From Nonomuraea sp. SYSU D8015 (GTDB lineage: Bacteria; Actinomycetota; Actinomycetes; Streptosporangiales; Streptosporangiaceae): DNA of 64,000 bases. Positions 50,616 through 58,891 of this stretch are shown piece by piece. The position numbers were made by a program, and so were the translations under genes. The stretch lies in contig NZ_VJYI01000010.1 in assembly GCF_008065375.1 (NCBI RefSeq), forward strand, positions 186,001-250,000. Reading direction: 5' to 3'. The notes beneath the pieces are model-generated. The model did no database searches, was not told where the DNA came from, and saw only the letters and a program-made list of their open reading frames with translations. Every line of letters starts with the position of its first letter. The stretch's first letter is position 1.

Positions 50616-51716
50616 TCAGAGGGTGATCCACTCGGTGGACGTGGTCACCTCGTCCAGCACCGCCGGGATCGGCTCCACGCCGAGCCCCGGCCCGGCCGGC
50701 ACCTTCAGGTGCCCGTCCACCAGCTCGAACGGCTCCGTCACGTCCGTCGCGTAGTAGCGGCGCGATCCCGACGTGTCGCCCGGCAGCGTGAAGCCCGGCA
50801 GCGCCGCCAGGGCCACGTTCGCCGCCCGGCCGAGGCCGGTCTCCAGCATGCCGCCGCACCACACCGCGACCCCGTTCGCCCGGCACAGGTCGTGGATGCG
50901 CCGGGCCTCCAGGTAGCCGCCGATCCGGCCCGGCTTGATGTTGACGATCGAGCATGAGCCGAGCGCGATCGCGGCGGCGGCGTGCTCGGCCGACTCGATC
51001 GACTCGTCCAGGCAGATCGGCGTGCGGAGCCGCTGCGCCAGCCTGGCGTGCTGGACGAGGTCGTCGTTCGCGAGGGGCTGCTCGATCAGCAGCAGGTCGA
51101 AGGCGTCCAGCTTGGCCAGGCGCGGGGCGTCGGCCAGGGTGTAGGCGGCGTTGGCGTCCACCTGGAGCAGCAGGTCGTCGCCGAACCGCTCGCGCGCGGC
51201 CCGGACCGGTTCGACGTCCCAGCCCGGCTCGATCTTCAGCTTGATCCGGACGTACCCCTCGTCCAGGTAGCCGGCCACGGCGTCGAGCAGCTGCGCGATC
51301 GAGTCCATGATGCCGACCGACACCCCGCACGGCACGCGGGTGCGGGACGCGCCGAGGAAGCGGGCGAACGACTCGCCCGCCGCCCGCAGCTGCGCGTCCA
51401 GCACGGCGGTCTCGAGGGCGGCCTTGGCCATGCGATGCCCCTTGATCGGCTCCAGGGCGCGGCCGACGTCGTGCACGTCGAGGTTGCGCGGCAGGGCGGG
51501 CAGCAGGAAGCGGCGGATCACGTCGGCGGCGCCGTCGACGTACTCGGAGGAGTAGAGCGGCTCGGCCATGGCCACGCACTCGCCCCAGCCCTCGGCGTCC
51601 GGCGTGACGACCCTGACCAGCAGGACGTCACGGGAGGTCTCGGTGCCGAAGGAGGTGCGGAACGGCGCCACCAGTGGCATCGCGATCCGCCGCAGCTCGA
51701 CTCCAGTGATCTTCAC
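50616..51716 (-). CDS. Enolase-superfamily N-acylamino-acid racemase/OSBS
   Basis: A 366-residue muconate-lactonising/mandelate racemase-type enzyme of the OSBS/N-succinylamino acid racemase family. Catalytic and metal residues: KxK lysine pair in RIKLKIEPGWD, Asp in LQVDANAAYTL, Glu in LLIEQPL, Asp/Glu in CLDESI and Lys in NIKPGRIGG. The lid domain starts KITGVELRRIAMPLVAPFRTSFGTE. GTG 51716 with GGAG 5 bp upstream. It is the last gene of the dipeptide-transport operon and lacks other menaquinone genes nearby, so racemisation of N-acyl amino acids is more likely than OSB synthesis; this choice is inference. Confidence 0.87.
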   Translation of the reverse strand: MKITGVELRRIAMPLVAPFRTSFGTETSRDVLLVRVVTPDAEGWGECVAMAEPLYSSEYVDGAADVIRRFLLPALPRNLDVHDVGRALEPIKGHRMAKAALETAVLDAQLRAAGESFARFLGASRTRVPCGVSVGIMDSIAQLLDAVAGYLDEGYVRIKLKIEPGWDVEPVRAARERFGDDLLLQVDANAAYTLADAPRLAKLDAFDLLLIEQPLANDDLVQHARLAQRLRTPICLDESIESAEHAAAAIALGSCSIVNIKPGRIGGYLEARRIHDLCRANGVAVWCGGMLETGLGRAANVALAALPGFTLPGDTSGSRRYYATDVTEPFELVDGHLKVPAGPGLGVEPIPAVLDEVTTSTEWITL

Positions 51717-51787
51717 GCTCACTCCACAACGTAGTAGGCCCGGTCGTCCCTCACAGGCGACGGTACGCCAGGAAGCCCGTGATCCGG

Positions 51788-52348
51788 CTAGCGGGTGCCC
51801 GCGCAGGGGGCGATGAGGACCCGGCTGGGCGCCTCCTGGCTGAGGCGCACCGACTCCAGCGGGACCGTGACCTCCGGGGTGTGGTAGCGGCCGCCGGAGA
51901 AGCGGTCGGCCAGGCGGGCGCGCACCGCCGCCGCCGTGACGTGCCCGTCGAGCGAGCTGCGGCCGTCGCGGCAGATCTCCACGGCGCACGGGCCCGGCTG
52001 GGCCGCCAGCGCCAGCCCCGCGACCGTCGCACCGGCCAGCGCGCCGAGGTCGCCGAGCGTCCAGCCGTAGTGCCACATGCCCGCCGCCACGACCGGCGCG
52101 GCCGGGCAGGAGCCCGGCTCGATCAGCACCACGTCCATGCCGCGGAACAGCTGCCCGGCGATCTCCTCGGCGCCCCTGGCGACCCTGGTGCCGGTCCGCA
52201 GCCCGGGGAAGTCCGGCACCCGGCCGTCGATCGCGAAAATGAGCTTGATGCCAGTCTCGAGATGTCCCGGGCCGCTGTCGCGCCATCCGCAGGCGACAAG
52301 GTCGACCGAGTCGGCAGACCTCCATGTGCCGATCCGCAGCATGTTCAT
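51788..52348 (-). CDS. Conserved hypothetical in the dipeptide operon
   Basis: A 186-residue soluble protein I do not recognise. It has alternating hydrophobic strands and helices (DVVLIEPGSCPAAPVVAAGMWHYGWTLGDLGALAGATVAGLALAA) and Cys residues at CRDG and APCAG. ATG follows AAAGGG by 6 bp, so translation is well supported. It lies 66 bp after the M24-type gene and 71 bp before the racemase. A small enzyme or regulatory subunit acting on the same substrate is likely. Confidence 0.6.
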   Translation of the reverse strand: MNMLRIGTWRSADSVDLVACGWRDSGPGHLETGIKLIFAIDGRVPDFPGLRTGTRVARGAEEIAGQLFRGMDVVLIEPGSCPAAPVVAAGMWHYGWTLGDLGALAGATVAGLALAAQPGPCAVEICRDGRSSLDGHVTAAAVRARLADRFSGGRYHTPEVTVPLESVRLSQEAPSRVLIAPCAGTR

Positions 52349-52414
52349 TGACTACCCTTTGCCGCTGACCGTCACACGCCGTTAACTGACTTATGGTTCG
52401 TACCCGGATGACTC

Positions 52415-53392
52415 CTACCGGTCAAGGACGTGCAGGGCGGGCGGGCCGCCGCTCAGCACCAGCGGACCGGTCTCCGTGCAGGCCACGACGTCCGCCACCC
52501 GCGCCCCGAACAGGTCGGGCACGTAGATGGCCGGCTCCAGGCAGAACGTCATGCCCGGCGCGAGCGGCGTGTCCTCGGCCAGCCGCGGTCCCTCGTCCGG
52601 ACCCAGGCCGACGCCCCGGCCGATGTGGGGAGAGGCGAACCGGCCGTACCCGCTGCCGTCGATCACGTCGCCGACCGCCCGCGCGACGTCCGACGCCGGC
52701 GCGGAGGGCCGCGCCGCGGCGAGGGCCGCGCCGTGGGCGGCCAGCACCACCGAGTACATCGCCTCGAAGTCCTCCGGCGGCTCGGCCACCGCGAAGACCC
52801 GCGCCACCTCCGCGCAGTAGCCGTCCCACCGCCCGCACAGCGACACCAGCAGCGCGTCGCCCGGATTGATCAGGCGGTCTCCGGGCACGTGCGCCGCCCT
52901 GGCCGTGTGCTCGCCGGCCGCCACCCGCAGCGACAGCACCTCCTCGCAGCCCGACTCCAGCGCCATCACCCGCAGCGCGGCCGCCATCGCCCGCTCCGTC
53001 GCGCCGTACCAGGCCAGCTCGCGGGCCTGCCGCAGCACCGCCTCGGCACACGCGGCCGCCCGCCCGACGGCGGCGACCTCGTACGGCTCCTTGCGCAGCC
53101 GCAGCGGCGCCAGCACGGCGGACGCGGGCACGAGCTCGGCCTCGATCGCGAGCCCGAACAGCTCTCGCACCCGCATCTCCGGATCCACCCCGACCCGCCG
53201 CGCCCCCTCCGGCACCAGTCCCGCCGGGTCGCCGGTCCCGGCGACCACGTCCCGCGTCACCACGAGGAAGGCGGCCCCGGGGAAGCCGTCCCCGCCGCCG
53301 AGGAACCGGAAGTCCGGGGACGGCCGCAACACCAGGGCGTCCACCCCGGCCTCCGCCATGGCCGCCCGTACGGCGTCCAGCCGCGCGGTCAC
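52415..53392 (-). CDS. M24 (creatinase/prolidase) fold protein with degenerate metal site
   Basis: A 325-residue protein with an N-terminal creatinase-type domain (LDAVRAAMAEAGVDALVLRPSPDFRFLGG) and a pita-bread C-terminal domain. Compared with the prolidase consensus, the metal ligands are mostly replaced: the first Asp by Ser (LLVSLCG for LIDFG), the second Asp by Glu (YCAEVAR for YxSDxTR), the His by Arg (HIGRGVG for GLGHGIG) and the last Glu by Ala (RVAD for RIED); Glu in FCLEPAIY and the His in AAHVPGD remain. Loss of metal ligands is what creatinase, a metal-free member, shows. GTG overlaps the OppF-type stop (GTGA). It may act on a guanidino or amide compound, or be non-enzymatic. Confidence 0.82.
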   Translation of the reverse strand: MTARLDAVRAAMAEAGVDALVLRPSPDFRFLGGGDGFPGAAFLVVTRDVVAGTGDPAGLVPEGARRVGVDPEMRVRELFGLAIEAELVPASAVLAPLRLRKEPYEVAAVGRAAACAEAVLRQARELAWYGATERAMAAALRVMALESGCEEVLSLRVAAGEHTARAAHVPGDRLINPGDALLVSLCGRWDGYCAEVARVFAVAEPPEDFEAMYSVVLAAHGAALAAARPSAPASDVARAVGDVIDGSGYGRFASPHIGRGVGLGPDEGPRLAEDTPLAPGMTFCLEPAIYVPDLFGARVADVVACTETGPLVLSGGPPALHVLDR

Positions 53393-54291
53393 GCCGGTTC
53401 GTGCAGCCAGCACGCCACGGGCCCGAACTCGGGCTCCTTCACCCGGCACACGTCCATCACGAACGGGCAGCGCGGGTGGAACCTGCACCCCTCGGGCGGA
53501 CTCGCCGGATCCGGCACGTCACCGGGCAGCTCCGCGGGCAGCACCCCCATCCCGTCCGGGTGGGGGATGGCCTTCAGCAGCGCCTGCGTGTACGGATGCC
53601 GCGGCTGCGCCCACACCTCCTCCGTGCCTCCCACCTCGACGATCCGGCCCAGGTACATGACGGCGATCCGGTCCGCGATCAGCCGCACCACGGACAGGTC
53701 GTGGCTGATGAACAGCAGCCCCGCCCCCGACTCCACCGCCAGGTCCCGCATCAGCCTGGCCACCTGCGACTGCGCCGAGGCGTCCAGCGCCGAGATCGGC
53801 TCGTCGCCGATCAGCAGCCGCGGCCGGGCCGCCAGCGCCCGTGCGATCGCCACCCGCTGCCGCTGCCCGCCGGAGAGCTCGTGCGGGTGCCGCCCCGCGA
53901 AGTCGCGCGGCAACCCGACGCGTTCCAGCAGGTCGGCGGGCGAGGTGACGGTATCGCGCGCGGTACGCAGCCCGTCGGCGATCTGGTCGCCGACCCGGCG
54001 GCGCGGGTTCAGCGACGTGTACGGATCCTGGAACACCATCTGGATGCCGGTCAGCCGCCTGCGCCGCAGGCCCAGGGGCGTGACCGGCCGCCCCTCGAAG
54101 GTGATCGACCCTTCGGTGATCGGGTTCAGCCCGCAGACCGCGCGGGCCAGCGTCGACTTGCCGCACCCCGACTCGCCGACCAGCCCGACGACCTCGCCGG
54201 CGCCGACCTCCAGTGAGGCCCCCGCCACGGCCCGCACGGCGGGACGGCCGGGGGAGCGGTGCTCGACGGCCAGGTCCTCGATGCTCAGCAT
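53389..54291 (-). CDS. Oligopeptide ABC ATPase 2 (OppF/DppF family)
   Basis: A 300-residue ATPase subunit. Walker A GESGCGKST, Q-loop FQDPYTSLNPRR, signature LSGGQRQRVAIARAL, Walker B LLIGDEPISALD and the H-loop ISHDLSVV are complete. The C-terminal oligopeptide-transporter domain has the Cys cluster CRFHPRCPFVMDVC...VACW typical of DppD/F. ATG start overlaps the OppD-type stop by 7 bp; its own stop overlaps the M24-type gene. It drives peptide import together with the next subunit. Confidence 0.93.
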   Translation of the reverse strand: MLSIEDLAVEHRSPGRPAVRAVAGASLEVGAGEVVGLVGESGCGKSTLARAVCGLNPITEGSITFEGRPVTPLGLRRRRLTGIQMVFQDPYTSLNPRRRVGDQIADGLRTARDTVTSPADLLERVGLPRDFAGRHPHELSGGQRQRVAIARALAARPRLLIGDEPISALDASAQSQVARLMRDLAVESGAGLLFISHDLSVVRLIADRIAVMYLGRIVEVGGTEEVWAQPRHPYTQALLKAIPHPDGMGVLPAELPGDVPDPASPPEGCRFHPRCPFVMDVCRVKEPEFGPVACWLHEPA

Positions 54292-55064
54292 CGGCCCTCC
54301 AGGTCAGGCAGGGATTCCAGCAGGGAACGGGTGTAGGCGTGGGCCGGCTCCCGCAGCACCCGGCCGCGCGGCCCCGACTCGACGACGAGGCCGTCCTTCA
54401 TCACGCTCACCTCGTCCGCGACCGCCGACATCACGCCGAGGTCGTGGGTGACCAGCAGCACCGCCAGCCCCATCTCGTCGCAGAGCCCGCGCAGCAGCCG
54501 CAGCACGCCCGCCTGCACGGTCACGTCCAGCGCGGTCGTCGGCTCGTCGGCGATCAGCACCTTCGGGGAGCAGGCCAGCGCGACGGCGATCGCGATGCGC
54601 TGCCGCATCCCGCCGGAGAACTGGTGCGGGAAGCGCCCGTACGCCTCCTCCGGGCCGGGAATGCGGACCTTGCCGAGCAGCTCCACCGCCCGCGCCCGCG
54701 CCTCGGCCCTGCCAAGCCCCAGGTGGTGGCGCATGTGCTCGGTGAGCTGCTTCCCGATCGTCAGCATCGGGTGCAGGCTCGTGGCGGGGTCCTGGAACAC
54801 CATGGCGACCTCGCCGCCGCGCACCCGGTTCAGCTCCTTGGGCGGCAGCGTGAGCAGGTCGCGCCCGCCGAGCCGGATCGCACCGGAGGCGCGCGCGCCG
54901 TGCGGCAGCAGCCCCAGCACCGCCAGCCCGGTCATCGTCTTGCCCGACCCGCTCTCGCCGGCCAGGCCGTGCACCCGTCCGGGCTCCAGCCGCAGGTCGA
55001 CGCCGCGCAGGATCTCCTTGCCCCGGAGAGACACCTTCAGATCGGCGATGTCCAACCTCGTCAC
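54285..55064 (-). CDS. Oligopeptide ABC ATPase 1 (OppD/DppD family)
   Basis: A 259-residue ATPase subunit. Walker A GESGSGKT, Q-loop VFQDPATSLHPMLTIG, signature FSGGMRQRIAIAVAL, Walker B VLIADEPTTALD and H-loop THDLGVM are intact. It is shorter than many OppD proteins because the C-terminal Cys-rich extension is missing. GTG start with AAGGAG 8 bp upstream overlaps the OppC stop (GTGA). Confidence 0.92.
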   Translation of the reverse strand: MTRLDIADLKVSLRGKEILRGVDLRLEPGRVHGLAGESGSGKTMTGLAVLGLLPHGARASGAIRLGGRDLLTLPPKELNRVRGGEVAMVFQDPATSLHPMLTIGKQLTEHMRHHLGLGRAEARARAVELLGKVRIPGPEEAYGRFPHQFSGGMRQRIAIAVALACSPKVLIADEPTTALDVTVQAGVLRLLRGLCDEMGLAVLLVTHDLGVMSAVADEVSVMKDGLVVESGPRGRVLREPAHAYTRSLLESLPDLEGRC

Positions 55065-55903
55065 AGGGCACGCTCCTTGATCGCGCGGGCCGTACGGGGA
55101 TCGAGCGCGTCCCGCAGCGTGTCGCCGAGGAAGTTGAACGCCAGCACCACCGTCAGGATCGCCAGCCCCGGGAACGTCGCCACCCACCAGCTGTCGAACA
55201 CCTCCACGCCCGAGGCCACCATCGCCCCCCACTCGGGCGACGGCGGCTTGGCCCCGAGGCCCAGGAACGACAGCCCCGACAGCAGCAGCAGGGCCGTGCC
55301 GATGTCCAGCGTCGCCAGCACCAGCACCGGGCCGGTCACGTTCGGCAGCACGTCCACCCGCAGCGACCGCCACACCGAAAAGCCCAGCAGCCGCCCGCTC
55401 AGCACGAACTCCCGCTCCCGCACCCCCAGCACCAGCCCCCGCGTGACCCGCGCGTACGCGGGCCAGGCCACGACCAGCACGGCCAGCACCGCGTTCGCCA
55501 GGCTCGCGCCCAGCGCCGCGGCCACCACCATGGCCAGGATCACGGTCGGGAACGCGAACACCAGGTCCGCCACCCGCATGATCGTCTCGTCGACCCAGCG
55601 GCCGAAGTACCCGGCGCACGCGCCCAGCAGGCCGCCGATCAGCACCGACAGCGCCACGAGCAGCAACGTCAGCGGGATCGACACCCGCGCCCCGTACATG
55701 ACGCGGCTCAGGATGTCCCGGCCGAGCTGGTCCGTGCCGAACCAGTGCCCGGGCCCGGGCGCCGCCAGCCGCGGCAGCTCCTGGGCGAGGGGGTCGTGCG
55801 GCGCCAGCACCGGCGCGGCCAGCGCGATCACCAGCCAGGCCGCCGCGATGACGCCGCCCGCGACGGCCAGCGGCCGCCGCCACGCCTCCGGAAGCCTTCT
55901 CAT
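55061..55903 (-). CDS. Oligopeptide ABC permease (OppC/DppC family)
   Basis: A 280-residue permease. The N-terminal OppC motif (AAPVLAPHDPLAQELPRLAAPGPGHWFGTDQLGRDILSR) and six membrane spans are clear, with the EAA-type loop VRVLP-like GFSVWRSLRVDVLPNV. ATG overlaps the OppB stop (ATGA). It forms the channel with OppB. Confidence 0.93.
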   Translation of the reverse strand: MRRLPEAWRRPLAVAGGVIAAAWLVIALAAPVLAPHDPLAQELPRLAAPGPGHWFGTDQLGRDILSRVMYGARVSIPLTLLLVALSVLIGGLLGACAGYFGRWVDETIMRVADLVFAFPTVILAMVVAAALGASLANAVLAVLVVAWPAYARVTRGLVLGVREREFVLSGRLLGFSVWRSLRVDVLPNVTGPVLVLATLDIGTALLLLSGLSFLGLGAKPPSPEWGAMVASGVEVFDSWWVATFPGLAILTVVLAFNFLGDTLRDALDPRTARAIKERAL

Positions 55904-57189
55904 TGGAGCCTCACTCGCGGGTCGATCACGCCGTACAGGACGTCCACGATCAGGTTGATGACCAGGTAGACGACGCCCACGACCAGGCCGACGCCCATGA
56001 CGGCGGGCAGGTCGAGGGTGGTGGCGCTCTTGTACGCGTACTGGCCGATGCCGGGCCAGGCGAAGATCGCCTCGACCAGCACCGTGCCCGACAGCAGGCT
56101 GCCGAAGGCCAGGCCGGCCACGGTGATGACGGGGACAAGGGCCGAGCGGAGCACGTACCGGAAGAGGATCACCCGGCCGGGCAGGCCCTTGGCGCGGGCG
56201 GCGCGGACGTAGTCCTGCCCAAGCACCTCCAGCACCGCCGAGCGGGTGAAGCGGGTGAGCAGGCCGATCGTGTAGAGGGCCAGGACGAGGGCGGGTGTGA
56301 TCAGGTGGCCGACGGCGGAGGAGAAGATGTCCCACCGGCCCGCCAGCAGCGCGTCCACCGTCTGCAGCCCGGTCACGGGCGGGGCCGGGCCGAGCGCCGC
56401 GTCCACCCGGCCGCTGCCCGGGGTGAGCTGCAGCCGGTAGAAGAACACGTAGAACGCCAGCAGCGCCAGCCAGAACGTCGGGACCGAGATGCCGATCAGG
56501 CTCAGCAGCCGAAGCACGTGATCGGACAGCCGGTCCCGGCGCAGCGCGGCGATCACGCCGAAGGCCACGCCCAGCACCAGCGACACCAGGATCGCCGCCC
56601 CGGCCAGCTCCAGCGTCGCCGGCACGAACTCGGCCAGGTCCTCGCTCACCGGCCGGTGGGACTGCTGGCTGGTCCCTAGATCGCCCTGGAGCAACCCCTG
56701 GAGGTGGAGGACGTACTGCTCCCAGAGCGGCTTGTCCAGCCCGTGCTCCGCCCGCCACTGCGCCACGATCGCCGGGTCGCCCAGCGCCCGCTGTCCCAGG
56801 TTGGCCGCCACCGGATCGCCCGGGACGAGGTTCGTGAGCACGAACGTCACCAGCGTGATGCCCCAGGCCATGAGCAGGGCGAGCAGGGTGCGGCGGACCA
56901 GGAAGCGCGCCAGCGGATGGGCCCGCCGCCGCCCGCCGTCCCGCTTCCCGGCGGCCGCCCCCTTGACCGCGCGCGTCGTGAACCCCACCCCGCCGCCACC
57001 GGCGACCGCCCCGTCGCCGGACGGGCCTGTGCCACCGCCGGGAGGGGTGTCGTCTCCGGCCGGGATGCGGCTCGGAGCGCGATCCTCGCCACCGGTGTCA
57101 CCCGAGGCCGCGGTCTGGTCCGCGTGGGCGGGCGGGCGGTCATCGCCGCCCGCCGGGGGGAGGCCGGGTGCGTCCGGAGTGTCGGGCAC
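55900..57189 (-). CDS. Oligopeptide ABC permease (OppB/DppB family) with long N-terminal extension
   Basis: A 429-residue permease, about 100 residues longer than usual. Residues 1-90 are Pro/Gly/Asp-rich and apparently disordered (DRPPAHADQTAASGDTGGED...) before a basic patch and the normal OppB start (FLVRRTLLALLMAWGITLVTFVLTNLVPGDP). The remaining family features are intact (EHGLDKPLWEQYVLHLQGLLQGDLGTS; EVLGQDYVRAARAKGL). AGGAGG lies 8 bp before the GTG start, so the extension is probably translated. The extension lies on the cytoplasmic side by the positive-inside rule. Confidence 0.9.
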   Translation of the reverse strand: MPDTPDAPGLPPAGGDDRPPAHADQTAASGDTGGEDRAPSRIPAGDDTPPGGGTGPSGDGAVAGGGGVGFTTRAVKGAAAGKRDGGRRRAHPLARFLVRRTLLALLMAWGITLVTFVLTNLVPGDPVAANLGQRALGDPAIVAQWRAEHGLDKPLWEQYVLHLQGLLQGDLGTSQQSHRPVSEDLAEFVPATLELAGAAILVSLVLGVAFGVIAALRRDRLSDHVLRLLSLIGISVPTFWLALLAFYVFFYRLQLTPGSGRVDAALGPAPPVTGLQTVDALLAGRWDIFSSAVGHLITPALVLALYTIGLLTRFTRSAVLEVLGQDYVRAARAKGLPGRVILFRYVLRSALVPVITVAGLAFGSLLSGTVLVEAIFAWPGIGQYAYKSATTLDLPAVMGVGLVVGVVYLVINLIVDVLYGVIDPRVRLQ

Positions 57190-57201
57190 CTGGGGAACCT
57201 C

Positions 57202-58782
57202 CTACTTCGCGCCGAGGTCGGCGATGTCGACCGTCCAGACCGGGTGGTACTCGAGCCCGGTCACCGACCCCGCCGTCACGATGTTCTGGCTCGGCTGGAT
57301 CAGCGGGACGAACGGCCCGGAGGCGTTGAGCTTGGTCTGGACGTCGGCGTAGGCGGCCTTGCGGGCGTCGTCGCCGATCGCCGCCGCGGCCTTCTCGCCG
57401 GCGGCCTCGATGTCCTCGGCCGCCCCGGCCTTCCACCCGGCGCGCAGCCCCACCAGCTTCCCGGGCAGGAACGCCAGGTAGTCGCTCGGGTCGGGGTAGT
57501 CGGGCCCCCAGTACCAGAGCCCCATCTCCTCCTTGCCGTTGCGGTAGTTGTCCAGCGCCGTCGTGACCGGCGCCGGCTGGAGGTCCACCGTGATGCCGAC
57601 CTCCTTGAGGTTCGCCTGGATCCGCTCGGCCAGCGGCTGGAACGACAGCCCGTTCACGGTCAGCTCACTCGGGTACTCCAGCTTCACCGTGGGATTCGAC
57701 AGCCCGCTGGCGGCCAGTGCCGCCTTGGCGCCCTCGACATCCCGCTTGGCGCCCTGCTCGGGCGGCAGCGCGCCGAGGATCTGCGACGGGATGACGCCCG
57801 GCGCCTGCGTCGAGCCCTCCCCGGCCAGCTCCAGCAGCCCCGCGTAGTCCACGCCCTTGCGCACGGCCTCGACGAACTTGGCGTTCGGCGTGGTCTTGCT
57901 GATCGATGAGTCCTGGTTGGCCAGCAGGAAGATGACGTTCGCCGAGGCGGTCTTCTTGACCTGCAGGGTCGCGGGCATGCCGGCGACCTGGTCACCGGAC
58001 AGGTTGAGCGCCACCTGGCTGTCGCCGCGCTGCACGTTCAGCTTCTGCGTGGCGGCCTCGACGTTGCGCAGCACGACCTTGTCGTAGGCGGGCTTCGTGC
58101 CGTAGTACTTGGGGTTGGCCTTGAGCGTGACCTGGCTGCTCACGTTGAACGACTCGATCGTGTACGGCCCCGACCCGGCGGAGGTGGAGTTCAGCCACTG
58201 CTCGGCCTTGTCCTGCGGGTTCGTGGTGGCGCCGTGCTGCTGGGCGAGCTTGCTGTTGATGATGCCGAGCGCCGGGTTCGGCAGGATGTACGGCAGCGCC
58301 GGGTTCGCCGCCTTCGACGTCAGCGTGATCGTCGTGTCGTCCGTCTTGGCCACCTCGACGCCGTCCAGGAGGAACGACGGGGTGCCCTTCATGTCGCGCA
58401 CCCGGGTCAGGGAGAACACCACGTCGTCCGCGGTCACCGGTGAGCCGTCGGCGAACGTCGCGCCCTTCTTCAGCTTGAGGGTCAGCGTCTTGCCGTCCTC
58501 GCTCAGCTCGTACGACTCCGCGAGCGCCGGTACCGGCTTGGTCACGTCGGCCCCGTCGAAGGTGAGCAGCGTCTCGTAGACGGCCTTGCCGACGATCAGC
58601 CCGGTCGGCTCGTACGTGCGGCCGGGGTCGGCCGTCTTGAGGTCGAAGGACGTGTCGATGACGAGGGTCTTGCCTGCGCCGCCCGAGGCCGCGGGGGACT
58701 GGGACGAGCCGCCGCTTCCACAGGCGGCGAGGGTGAGCGCACCGGCGAGCAGCACAGCCGCCGTCTGCGAGCGGGTCGCCAT
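57202..58782 (-). CDS. Oligopeptide ABC substrate-binding lipoprotein (OppA/DppA family)
   Basis: A 526-residue extracellular solute-binding protein of family 5. The lipobox LTLAAC gives Cys about 21, followed by a Gly/Ser linker. Family motifs include DPGRTYEPTGLIVGKAVYETLLTF, GKTLTLKLKKGATFADGSPVTADDVVFSLTRVRD and the late YWGPDYPDPSDYLAF. ATG with GGAGG upstream. It is the first gene of the leftward operon and is divergent from an Lrp-type regulator. The substrate is probably a dipeptide or amino-acid conjugate in view of the racemase and M24-type genes. Confidence 0.92.
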   Translation of the reverse strand: MATRSQTAAVLLAGALTLAACGSGGSSQSPAASGGAGKTLVIDTSFDLKTADPGRTYEPTGLIVGKAVYETLLTFDGADVTKPVPALAESYELSEDGKTLTLKLKKGATFADGSPVTADDVVFSLTRVRDMKGTPSFLLDGVEVAKTDDTTITLTSKAANPALPYILPNPALGIINSKLAQQHGATTNPQDKAEQWLNSTSAGSGPYTIESFNVSSQVTLKANPKYYGTKPAYDKVVLRNVEAATQKLNVQRGDSQVALNLSGDQVAGMPATLQVKKTASANVIFLLANQDSSISKTTPNAKFVEAVRKGVDYAGLLELAGEGSTQAPGVIPSQILGALPPEQGAKRDVEGAKAALAASGLSNPTVKLEYPSELTVNGLSFQPLAERIQANLKEVGITVDLQPAPVTTALDNYRNGKEEMGLWYWGPDYPDPSDYLAFLPGKLVGLRAGWKAGAAEDIEAAGEKAAAAIGDDARKAAYADVQTKLNASGPFVPLIQPSQNIVTAGSVTGLEYHPVWTVDIADLGAK

Positions 58783-58800
58783 GGTCAGTCCTCCAGGATT

Positions 58801-58847
58801 TGGACGTTCAGCAGAAAGATGTCGAGGATTGTGCGGCAGAACGTCCA
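58801..58847. promoter_or_regulatory. Inverted repeat between OppA and the Lrp regulator
   Basis: TGGACGTTCAGC (58801-58812) and GCAGAACGTCCA (58836-58847) are inverted copies that differ only at one base (A/A in place of a pair); the nine outer bases match exactly. Centre-to-centre distance is 35 bp. Lrp/AsnC proteins bind such spaced inverted sites, so this is the best operator candidate for the adjacent regulator. Confidence 0.6.
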
Positions 58848-58870
58848 GGCACCGTGCGGCCGGCGAGACG

Positions 58871-58878
58871 TATATAAA
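58871..58878 (+). promoter_or_regulatory. TATATAAA -10 region of the Lrp-type gene
   Basis: TATATAAA is striking in this GC-rich DNA and lies 14 bp before the ATG of the regulator, with GATGAGG as ribosome site in between. No strong -35 hexamer is seen; the inverted repeat 24 bp upstream would overlap that position. Confidence 0.5.
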
Positions 58879-58891
58879 GGGCGATGAGGTA

